In this document: positions 1-5,014 of the stretch, one piece after another
Position numbering within the stretch: the stretch's first letter is position 1
Layout of the letters: the number at the start of each line of letters is the position of its first letter
Assembly: GCA_016302185.1 (NCBI GenBank)
Contig: JAEDOC010000117.1
Location: forward strand, 1 to 6,538
Reading direction: 5' to 3'
DNA from: Clostridium sp.
GTDB lineage: Bacteria; Bacillota; Clostridia; Lachnospirales; Lachnospiraceae
DNA length: 6,538 nucleotides
Program-made: the position numbers and the translations under genes
The notes under the pieces: generated by a model
What the model was told of the DNA's origin: nothing
The model's database searches: none
Seen by the model: the letters and a program-made list of their open reading frames with translations, nothing else

Positions 1-20
1 TCTATTCTTTCCCTTTTGAG

Positions 21-54
21 AAAAAAGAGCGAGTCAGAGCGTAAGCCGGCGCTC
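21..54 (-). terminator. Possible weak intrinsic terminator of the zinc-ribbon gene
   Basis: Read on the minus strand, downstream of the TAG stop at 75-77, there is a GAGCG arm (50-54), a CGCTC arm (37-41), a second CGCTC arm (27-31), and then a run of six T (21-26). The first arm can pair with either 3' arm. The pairing next to the T-run has a 5-bp stem and an 18-nt loop, so it is thermodynamically modest. Position and T-tract suit a terminator, but the stem is short. Confidence 0.35.
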
Positions 55-74
55 CAGGTTACTCAATTACATCT

Positions 75-467
75 CTACAGAAAGAAGAACAGCACCGGCA
101 GAATCCCTGTGATCAGAATCCACATCATAATGATGATAACCACAATCGAAACCACAGCTCCGGTGCGGGACTTATTCTGTTTTCGGACTTCGGCGGCAGT
201 CATCGGATTGCCCGGGCGGTTTCCGGGCATATTCTGTTTGGGACGGCTGACGGACGGCCCCGCCGCAGGAATGGTCTGACGAACCGATGGATTCGGGCGA
301 ACCGAAGGGATATGATATTCACAGCCCGTCTCATTCGCCGGATGGCGTTCGTTTAGATAGTAACTGGCATTTATGATATTCGGTCGGGACACCCACTGCC
401 TGCAGAAGCTGCAGTAATGCCCATGTTTCATCACGTGATCGCAGATGGGACAGATTTTCCGCTGCAT
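75..467 (-). CDS. Small zinc-ribbon protein with C-terminal membrane segment
   Basis: 130-residue protein of unknown function. The N-terminus carries two CxxC knuckles, CPIC (C6, C9) and CSFC (C19, C22), spaced as in short zinc-ribbon domains, so zinc binding is likely. A proline-, arginine- and asparagine-rich, probably disordered linker follows (about residues 43-100). A strongly hydrophobic stretch from about 103 to 130 ends the chain at FFFL. The expected topology is a tail-anchored or C-terminally anchored membrane protein with the zinc ribbon in the cytoplasm. The ATG at 465-467 has a strong AAGGAGG ribosome site (476-482, minus) 8 nt upstream, which supports both start and expression. 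It is transcribed alone, divergent from the permease gene. Tail-anchored zinc-ribbon proteins are common in clostridia and are usually annotated only as zinc-ribbon domain proteins. No partner is evident from the context. Confidence 0.8.
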   Translation of the reverse strand: MQRKICPICDHVMKHGHYCSFCRQWVSRPNIINASYYLNERHPANETGCEYHIPSVRPNPSVRQTIPAAGPSVSRPKQNMPGNRPGNPMTAAEVRKQNKSRTGAVVSIVVIIIMMWILITGILPVLFFFL

Positions 468-510
468 CTTATCTTCCTCCTTCCGGACAAATCAAATCTT
501 GTTTACAGAT

Positions 511-539
511 ATCTTACCACAAATCTCTTTGTATTCATA
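511..539 (-). promoter_or_regulatory. Candidate promoter for the zinc-ribbon gene
   Basis: On the minus strand there is a TAAGAT -10 box (511-516) preceded by TGG, an extended -10. The hexamer 17 nt upstream (534-539, TATGAA) is a poor -35, so the call rests mainly on the extended -10 and on its position about 45 bp before the start codon. The putative -35 directly abuts the candidate Rex box at 540-557. Confidence 0.35.
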
Positions 540-557
540 TTGTTATTTTTTTAACAA
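540..557. promoter_or_regulatory. Candidate Rex operator (redox-sensing repressor site)
   Basis: The 18-bp sequence TTGTTATTTTTTTAACAA matches the clostridial Rex consensus TTGTTAANNNNTTAACAA (recalled from the literature) at 13 of its 14 fixed positions. The only difference is T instead of A at the seventh base. It is also a perfect 6+6 inverted repeat, TTGTTA and TAACAA around six T. It lies between two divergent promoters. It touches the presumed -35 of the leftward promoter and sits about 27 bp upstream of the -35 of the rightward one. Rex represses when NADH/NAD+ is low and releases DNA when NADH rises. A chance hit in an AT-rich spacer is possible, since the half-sites are T/A dominated, but the conserved G and C at the symmetric positions argue for a real site. 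Confidence 0.5.
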
Positions 558-564
558 AAAATTG

Positions 565-586
565 CAAAGTTTTTACAAAAAGTTTG
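565..586. repeat. Imperfect 22-bp palindrome over the permease -35 box
   Basis: The half-site CAAAGTTTTT (565-574), a central AC (575-576) and the half-site AAAAAGTTTG (577-586) form an inverted repeat broken only at the symmetric G positions 569 and 582. The same bases also give a direct repeat of AAAGTTT (566-572 and 579-585), 13 bp apart. The right half overlaps the first three bases of the TTGAAA -35 box (584-589), the place where a repressor would block polymerase. No regulator family is recognised. A-tract DNA bending is the simpler alternative. Confidence 0.4.
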
Positions 587-611
587 AAAAAACCTGAATC
601 TATGCTAGAAT
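584..611 (+). promoter_or_regulatory. Promoter of the PTS IIC-type permease gene
   Basis: TTGAAA (584-589), a 16-nt spacer, and TAGAAT (606-611) with a TGC extended -10 immediately before it (603-605). Transcription should begin near 618, leaving a leader of about 80 nt before the start codon. A weaker alternative upstream is TTAACA (551-556), 17 nt, TACAAA (574-579). Its -35 would lie inside the candidate Rex box. Confidence 0.75.
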
Positions 612-639
612 ACAGTAACTAAACAAACAGTCCAACAAA

Positions 640-670
640 GCTTCGCAGCGGAAGCATGCTCCTGCAAAGC
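640..670 (+). other. Potential stem-loop in the permease mRNA leader
   Basis: The leader can fold in two exclusive ways. In the first, GCTTCGCAG (640-648) pairs with CTGCAAAGC (662-670), nine positions with one C-A mismatch and a 13-nt loop. In the second, the same first arm, GCTTC (640-644), pairs with the nearby GAAGC (651-655). The self-complementary AGCATGCT (653-660) occupies the loop of the long form. The structure ends 17 nt before the ribosome site at 688-692, so it may affect translation initiation or mRNA stability. There is no U-run, so it is not a terminator. No known riboswitch class is recognised. Confidence 0.4.
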
Positions 671-687
671 GGACGATTTTACAAATG

Positions 688-692
688 AGGAG
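688..692 (+). promoter_or_regulatory. Ribosome binding site that fixes the permease start
   Basis: AGGAG lies 7 nt before the ATG at 700. The in-frame ATG at 685-687 immediately precedes this site and has no ribosome site of its own, so the start at 685 is rejected. Confidence 0.85.
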
Positions 693-699
693 TTCTATT

Positions 700-1728
700 A
701 TGAGTAAAGAAGGCTTGAAAGAATTTTTAAAGCGAAAACAGATTAACATCTCTGTTCAGACCTATTTAATTGATGCCCTGGGTGCCATGGCGTTTGGTCT
801 GTTCGCCTCTCTTCTGATCGGTACCATCTTCGGTACACTGGGAGAAAAGACAAACATTGAAATTTTTACCACAATATCCGCTTATGCAAAGAGCGCTACC
901 GGCGCAGCACTTGGTATTGCCATTGCCTATGCACTGAAATCGCCGCAGCTGGTTCTCTTTTCTGCCGCTACGGTTGGTATCGCCGGCAATGAGCTGGGCG
1001 GCCCGGTCGGTGCCCTGGTTGCCACCATCATCGCTGTCGAGCTGGGTAAGCTGGTATCCAAGGAAACCCCGGTGGATATTCTGGTTACCCCGGGTGTGAC
1101 CATCATTTCAGGCGTTCTGGCAGCCCAGTTTGTGGGCCCGGGCGTTTCCGCTTTTATGACAGCTTTTGGCAACCTGGTAAAGACGGCAACTGTTATGCAG
1201 CCGTTCTTCATGGGAATTCTGGTATCTGCTCTCATCGGTATTGCTTTGACCCTTCCCATCAGCAGCGCGGCCATCTGTATCATGCTGAGTCTGGACGGAC
1301 TGGCCGGAGGTGCGGCCACCGCGGGCTGCTGTGCTCAGATGATTGGTTTTGCCGTCTTAAGCTTCCGTGAAAATAAGTGGGGCGGCCTGCTGGCCCAGGG
1401 TCTGGGAACCTCCATGCTTCAGATGGGCAACATCGTCCGGAACCCCAGAATCTGGATCCCACCCACACTGGCATCCATGGTAACCGGCCCTATCTCCACA
1501 ATGGTATTCCATCTGGAAAATATTCCGGCCGGCTCCGGCATGGGTACCTGCGGTCTGGTGGGTCCTATCGGTATCTACACCGCCATGCAGAGCAGCGGCA
1601 GTTCCGCCATGTGGCCGGGCATTGTGATGGTGTGCTTCATCCTTCCCGCGATTCTCACTCTTATCTTTGGCGCTCTGTGCCGCAGAGCCGGATGGATTAA
1701 GGACGGAGATTTAAAGCTTGATTTATAA
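700..1728 (+). CDS. PTS sugar transporter subunit IIC family protein (PTS_EIIC_2 type)
   Basis: 342-residue polytopic membrane protein with perhaps nine or ten hydrophobic segments, resembling the single-domain PTS_EIIC_2 family of about 340 residues. A short charged N-terminus (MSKEGLKEFLKRKQ) precedes the first membrane helix. Family-like signatures are ALTLPISSAAI (about 182-192), TSMLQMGNIVRNPRIWIPP (about 237-255) and SGMGTCGLVGPIGIYT (about 279-294). Glycine-rich helices and NELGGPVGA near residue 97 are also present. By family it should be a permease moving a substrate across the cytoplasmic membrane. No IIA or IIB domain or gene is fused or adjacent, so it is an orphan; substrate and phosphotransfer dependence are unknown. 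It is monocistronic, with its own strong extended -10 promoter, a possible Rex site upstream and a terminator 42 bp after the stop. The gene is intact and the start is fixed by AGGAG. Confidence 0.85.
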   Translation: MSKEGLKEFLKRKQINISVQTYLIDALGAMAFGLFASLLIGTIFGTLGEKTNIEIFTTISAYAKSATGAALGIAIAYALKSPQLVLFSAATVGIAGNELGGPVGALVATIIAVELGKLVSKETPVDILVTPGVTIISGVLAAQFVGPGVSAFMTAFGNLVKTATVMQPFFMGILVSALIGIALTLPISSAAICIMLSLDGLAGGAATAGCCAQMIGFAVLSFRENKWGGLLAQGLGTSMLQMGNIVRNPRIWIPPTLASMVTGPISTMVFHLENIPAGSGMGTCGLVGPIGIYTAMQSSGSSAMWPGIVMVCFILPAILTLIFGALCRRAGWIKDGDLKLDL

Positions 1729-1769
1729 AAGCTGAATCTCAGCAGAATGAAAAATGGTTCCAAAAATAT

Positions 1770-1802
1770 GGGCCGGAGAGATGCTTCTCCGACCCGTTTT
1801 TT
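1770..1802. terminator. Bidirectional intrinsic terminator between convergent genes
   Basis: GGGCCGGAGA (1770-1779), a 6-nt loop and TCTCCGACCC (1786-1795) form a 10-position stem. On the plus strand it is followed by G and six T (1797-1802). On the minus strand it is followed by ATATTTTT. Position 4 of the stem is a C-A mismatch in the plus-strand RNA but a G-U wobble in the minus-strand RNA. The hairpin is therefore better for the galT-rel transcript, while the U-tract is better for the permease transcript. It lies between the permease stop (1728) and the rel stop (1847) and probably serves both. Confidence 0.85.
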
Positions 1803-1846
1803 ATCTTGTATGCCACTTTTCTTTCCGGATTCCTTTTCTCTACGGA

Positions 1847-2644
1847 TTACTTTTCCTTTCTCTGCTCTTTCTCCTCCAGAATTTCCCGGCATTCCTTCAT
1901 TCTTCGGAAATAAGAACCCATCTCATCCGCCATACCGGACAGACGGTTTAAAAGCGTGGAGAAATCCTTCAGCATCACATCATCCTTATAATAGGGATAT
2001 ACTATATCGTGATCCACCTCGCTCCAGCCCTCCTCAAAGAGTGTTCTGGCCTGGATCTCCACGTAATAGCCCTGATATTTAATAATGTAGTGGAGAGAAC
2101 GGTAAATTCCATCCGATTTGATGTCAATCAGATTTTCATCATAAATCCTGCTGTCACCGTTTCTGCGGTATACCTTGGGACGCTCGGCAATATAGTAAAG
2201 ATTCTCATCTTCATTAAAATCAGCTTCCCGATCTTCCACATACCGCTCCGGATTATTCTCAAACACAGAAGTAATGTATTCATGAAAATGGCGCCAGTCC
2301 TCGCGATAGAGAAAAAACACACGGATTCCGATTAAGTCCGTCATATACTTCCAGTAGTTTTCTGCATTGATGTTCTTAAACTTCTCCGGCTGTTCTTTTC
2401 TCTTCCGGATAATCTTCTCCAGCAGATGCCCCGGCTCCTTGGTCCGATACCGATAGGAATGGATTCCAGCTTTTTCAATGTCATAGAGATAATTGTCGAC
2501 GAAATCCTTGCCTATCCTGCGAAGCTTCTCCTCAATGCCAAGATAAGCATCCTGAATCGCACGAAGCTCTTCCCAGGTAATCCTGGCCTCTTCAAAATCC
2601 TCTGCATCAATTCTGTATTTTTTTAGAAATTCTTCTTTTTCCAA
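1847..2644 (-). CDS. RelA/SpoT-domain nucleotide pyrophosphokinase, synthetase only
   Basis: 265-residue protein with the RelA/SpoT synthetase fold and no N-terminal HD hydrolase domain, so it falls with small alarmone synthetase-like proteins. These transfer pyrophosphate from ATP to a guanine nucleotide to give (p)ppGpp-type signals. Visible motifs are YRTKEPGHLLEKIIRK (66-81), DLIGIR with the metal-binding aspartate D103, SDGIYRSLHY (177-186, the G-loop YRSLH), EIQART with E196, the presumed catalytic glutamate, and GWSEVDHDIVY (206-216). A lysine/glutamate-rich helical tail ends the chain. The start is TTG at 2642-2644. No in-frame ATG precedes M101, and AAGGA lies 9 nt upstream within the last codons of galT, so translation is probably coupled. 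GWSEVDH differs from the FWASLEH-type motif recalled for RelQ/RelP, so it looks like a separate subgroup. A toxin-type member that modifies tRNA or makes other nucleotides cannot be excluded. Confidence 0.85.
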   Translation of the reverse strand: MEKEEFLKKYRIDAEDFEEARITWEELRAIQDAYLGIEEKLRRIGKDFVDNYLYDIEKAGIHSYRYRTKEPGHLLEKIIRKRKEQPEKFKNINAENYWKYMTDLIGIRVFFLYREDWRHFHEYITSVFENNPERYVEDREADFNEDENLYYIAERPKVYRRNGDSRIYDENLIDIKSDGIYRSLHYIIKYQGYYVEIQARTLFEEGWSEVDHDIVYPYYKDDVMLKDFSTLLNRLSGMADEMGSYFRRMKECREILEEKEQRKEK

Positions 2645-2647
2645 TTT

Positions 2648-4162
2648 TTATTTTCCTTCTCTGAATCCCACCGATGCAAGGAAACGTCCAAAGGCCGCCC
2701 GTCCTTCCTCGGTACACTTGTAAACCCCGGCATCCTCCAAAACTCGCTCAAAGACCAGACCAACTTCCTTCTTCAGAATCTCATCCACATTTTCTTCAGT
2801 AATCTTCTTGTATTTCGGAAGGAATTTCTCTACCCAGTCCGCATGCTTCTCCAGGTCCGGATTACTTCTGATGTCTGTTCCATTTACAATCGCCTCTCCC
2901 AGATCGTGAAGCTCTTTCTTTAAACGGGACGGCAGAACCGCCAGACCCATTACCTCAATTAAACCGATATTTTCTTTCTTAATATGGTGCAGCTCCTGAT
3001 GGGGATGATACACACCCAGCGGATATTCTTCCGTGGTGATATTATTTCTCAGCACCAGATCCAGCTCAAACAGCTCTCCGTTCTTTCTTGCAATGGGAGT
3101 GATGGTATTGTGCGGCTCACCGTCGGTTTCCGCATAGATAAATGCCGCTTCATCCGTATAGCTTCTCCAGGCAGTCAGCACTTTATCCCCCAGTTCAATC
3201 AGACGATCCGGATCCTTGGCTCTGGTCCGCAGCACCGACATCGGCCAGTGAACAATACCCGCCTCCACATCTTCAAAGCCCTCAATGACAAAATGCTTCT
3301 CGATGGGAGCCTTTGCCATGGCAAAGGTGTAATGGCCGCCCTGGAAATGGTCGTGGGACAGAATGGAACCGCCGACGATGGGCAGATCCGCATTGGAGCC
3401 CAGAAAATAATGGGGGAAGGTCTTTACAAAGTCAAAAAGCTTTACAAAGGTGGCCCGCTCAATCTTCATCGGCGTATGCTGTCCGTTGAACACGATACAG
3501 TGCTCATTGTAATATACATAAGGAGAGTACTGGAAGCCCCACTGACTATCATTTACCGTAATCGGGATAATCCGGTGGTTATTTCTGGCCGGGTGATTGA
3601 CTCGTCCGGCATAGCCCTCATTCTCCCGGCACAGCAGGCACTTGGGATAGCCGCTCTGCTTTGCCAGCTTGGCCGCCGCGATCGCTTTCGGATCCTTCTC
3701 CGGCTTGGACAGATTCACGGTAATATCCAGATTACCATATTTGGTTTCGGTTACCCATTTCATGTCCTTGCATACACGATATCTCCGGATATAATCGGAA
3801 TCCTGACTTAATTTATAGTAATACTCTGTCGCTGCCTCCGGAGACTGCTTCTCATAGGTATCCCAGAACTTCGCAATTACCTCACTGGGTCTTGGCATCA
3901 GGCAGTTCATCAGACGGGTATCAAATAAATCCCGATAGACCACGCTGTCCTCCGGCAGGACACCTGTCTCATGGGCATAATCCAGAAGCTCCTTTAAGGT
4001 ATCTTCCAGATTAATCTCGCCGCAGTCTCCTTCCGGCTCTTCGTACTCGTCCAGCTTCAACACATCTAATATCTGATTGGTGGCATAGATACGATCCACC
4101 TCTGTAATCAATCCTGTATCCAGTCCGTATCTGACCAGTTTTTTTATTGCTTCATATACCAT
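2648..4162 (-). CDS. galT: UDP-glucose--hexose-1-phosphate uridylyltransferase, class II
   Basis: 504-residue cytoplasmic enzyme of the Leloir pathway, exchanging UMP between UDP-glucose and galactose-1-phosphate to give UDP-galactose and glucose-1-phosphate. It resembles the Firmicute class II GalT, usually about 490-510 residues. The N-terminus VYEAIKKLVRYGLDTGLI is typical. CLLCRENEGYAGR (about 175-187), GGSILSHDHFQGGHY (about 264-278, with the HxH-F-Q segment taken as the active-site histidine region), PHNTITPIARKNGELFELDL (about 350-369) and ENIGLIEVMGLAVLPSRL (about 397-414) match the family as recalled. The start was placed at 4162 because GGGAGG lies 10 nt upstream; the longer frame would begin with TTG at 4195 and lacks a good site. 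No galK, galE or sugar regulator is in the window, so this is a stand-alone galT. It lies 70 bp after the Gx gene and 3 bp before rel, in the same apparent operon. Confidence 0.95.
   Translation of the reverse strand: MVYEAIKKLVRYGLDTGLITEVDRIYATNQILDVLKLDEYEEPEGDCGEINLEDTLKELLDYAHETGVLPEDSVVYRDLFDTRLMNCLMPRPSEVIAKFWDTYEKQSPEAATEYYYKLSQDSDYIRRYRVCKDMKWVTETKYGNLDITVNLSKPEKDPKAIAAAKLAKQSGYPKCLLCRENEGYAGRVNHPARNNHRIIPITVNDSQWGFQYSPYVYYNEHCIVFNGQHTPMKIERATFVKLFDFVKTFPHYFLGSNADLPIVGGSILSHDHFQGGHYTFAMAKAPIEKHFVIEGFEDVEAGIVHWPMSVLRTRAKDPDRLIELGDKVLTAWRSYTDEAAFIYAETDGEPHNTITPIARKNGELFELDLVLRNNITTEEYPLGVYHPHQELHHIKKENIGLIEVMGLAVLPSRLKKELHDLGEAIVNGTDIRSNPDLEKHADWVEKFLPKYKKITEENVDEILKKEVGLVFERVLEDAGVYKCTEEGRAAFGRFLASVGFREGK
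2654..2658 (-). promoter_or_regulatory. Ribosome binding site for the TTG-started rel gene
   Basis: AAGGA on the minus strand lies within the last sense codons of galT (GAA GGA AAA), 9 nt before the TTG start. The galT stop (2648-2650) lies between the site and the TTG, so terminating ribosomes would be placed at the rel start. Confidence 0.7.
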
Positions 4163-4172
4163 ACTCCCGCTT

Positions 4173-4178
4173 CCTCCC
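4173..4178 (-). promoter_or_regulatory. Ribosome binding site that fixes the galT start
   Basis: GGGAGG on the minus strand, 10 nt before the ATG at 4162. This favours the 504-residue galT over an 11-residue longer frame beginning with TTG. The upstream ATG at 4180 directly overlaps the site and would place the site inside the coding sequence. Confidence 0.75.
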
Positions 4179-4229
4179 ATTTTATTCTTTCCCAATTTGC
4201 CGAATGCAGTGCCGGCATCGTTAATTTTT

Positions 4230-4258
4230 ATTTTACCGCAAATCAGGAAGCCTTACAA
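4230..4258 (-). promoter_or_regulatory. Candidate internal promoter for galT-rel
   Basis: On the minus strand, TTGTAA (4253-4258), a 17-nt spacer and TAAAAT (4230-4235). It overlaps the last codons and the TAA stop of the Gx gene, and would start transcription near 4223, leaving a leader of about 60 nt. That leader holds a weak hairpin with TGCCG and CGGCA arms (4213-4217 and 4198-4202) and no U-run. The -35 matches 4 of 6 and the -10 matches 5 of 6 consensus positions with optimal spacing. It could uncouple galT-rel from the Gx gene. Confidence 0.45.
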
Positions 4259-4778
4259 GCCGTTTTACCATTCTGCCGCACAGAATTCCGATGACGGCAC
4301 CGGCCACCACACCTGCGATGAGAAGCACCGGCAGGTAATAAAAAAGTGTCCTGCTCTCCAGTACTGCGGCCGCCACTGCCAGCTGACCCACATTATGACC
4401 CACACCTCCCACAATACTGACGCCGGTGGGACTGAACCAGCTTTTCTTCCGGACCAGAATCATTAAAAGCAGGCTCACAAAAGCTCCTGCCAGACTGTAC
4501 ATCATCATTGACATATTCCCAAAGGTAAATCCGGTCAATACCACCCGCACCAGCGTGATCACCACAGCCGCCGGTGTCCCAAGCAAATATAAGCTTACCA
4601 TCGTTACCAGATTCGCCAGTCCCAGCTTGATACCCGGCGCCCCCAGATTAATGGGGATCAGCGTTTCTACATAACCAAATAAAAATGCCAGCGCCGTCAT
4701 CATGCCGCAGAGTGCTACAAAACGGGCCTTCGCCGCCGCATCATTTTTCTTTTTTTCTTCTTTTCTCTGTTCTTCCAT
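4233..4778 (-). CDS. Gx transporter family / heptaprenyl diphosphate synthase component I-like membrane protein
   Basis: 181-residue integral membrane protein. A charged, lysine/glutamate-rich N-terminus (1-18) is followed by several hydrophobic helices (about 20-45, 52-83, 90-109, 119-138 and 146-168). The signatures GYVETLIPINLGAPGIKLG (35-53) and GVGHNVGQL (125-133) fit the Hpre_diP_synt_I / Gx transporter family. That family resembles ECF-transporter S components, and its link to heptaprenyl diphosphate synthesis is a historical label. In Firmicutes these proteins often neighbour apbE and NusG-domain-II genes, as here, although this copy is divergent from them. The start was set at ATG 4778: the promoter at 4822-4850 predicts transcription from about 4815, so the TTG at 4832 and ATG at 4817 cannot head a translated message. 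AGAGA (4784-4788) and GAGGAA (4792-4797) lie upstream, with neither at ideal spacing. It may supply a quinone precursor, flavin or other small molecule; the substrate is unknown. Confidence 0.8.
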   Translation of the reverse strand: MEEQRKEEKKKNDAAAKARFVALCGMMTALAFLFGYVETLIPINLGAPGIKLGLANLVTMVSLYLLGTPAAVVITLVRVVLTGFTFGNMSMMMYSLAGAFVSLLLMILVRKKSWFSPTGVSIVGGVGHNVGQLAVAAAVLESRTLFYYLPVLLIAGVVAGAVIGILCGRMVKRLVRLPDLR

Positions 4779-4821
4779 ATCTTTCTCTGACTTCCTCGCA
4801 CAGTGTGTAACTTCCATTTTT

Positions 4822-4850
4822 ATTTTATCCAAATCCCGCTTTTTTGTAAA
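4822..4850 (-). promoter_or_regulatory. Promoter of the Gx-galT-rel operon
   Basis: On the minus strand, TTTACA (4845-4850), exactly 17 nt, then TAAAAT (4822-4827), each one base from consensus or nearly so. A-rich tracts lie just upstream (about 4861-4885), suggesting an UP element. Transcription should begin near 4815, which decides the Gx start codon. It stands back to back with the apbE promoter, the two -35 boxes being 66 bp apart. Confidence 0.75.
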
Positions 4851-4916
4851 GAGCGTGCATTTTTTTGTATTTTTTCATCTCTTTTTGAAGTCTTGCGGAA
4901 GTTTCGTTTTTCTTCC

Positions 4917-4945
4917 TTGACTTTAGCCTCTCCCTTTGCTAGTAT
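4917..4945 (+). promoter_or_regulatory. Promoter of apbE and the NusG-domain-II gene
   Basis: TTGACT (4917-4922), 17 nt, then TAGTAT (4940-4945) with a TGC extended -10 (4937-4939). This is a strong sigma-A-type promoter. Transcription should begin near 4952. The leader of about 63 nt can form a short hairpin with CCGCG (4968-4972) and CGCGG (4982-4986) around a 9-nt purine-rich loop. No FMN riboswitch is recognisable. The core TGCTAGTAT is nearly the same as TGCTAGAAT of the permease promoter. Confidence 0.8.
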
Positions 4946-5014
4946 GGGTATGTTTCGAGCAAAATGACCGCGCAGAAAGAACGCGGCCTCTGAAATATAA
5001 GGATATTTACCTCT

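Noticed and set aside
16..279. Plus-strand open frame at the window start
   Set aside because: It overlaps the zinc-ribbon gene, which has CxxC motifs and a strong ribosome site, and it has no ribosome site or recognisable domain.
927..1319. 130-codon open frame antisense to the permease
   Set aside because: Its low-complexity product and position inside a clear membrane protein gene mark it as a shadow frame.
2984..3811. 275-codon open frame on the plus strand, antisense to galT
   Set aside because: It lies wholly within the well-supported galT gene, has no ribosome site and resembles no family; it is a composition shadow.
4845..4859. Possible catabolite (CcpA cre) site, TGTAAAGAGCGTGCA
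   Set aside because: The spacing is one base too long for the cre consensus, and it overlaps a -35 box that explains part of it.
4952..5014. FMN riboswitch upstream of apbE
   Set aside because: The leader is only about 63 nt, far too short for the FMN aptamer, and lacks its conserved junction sequences.
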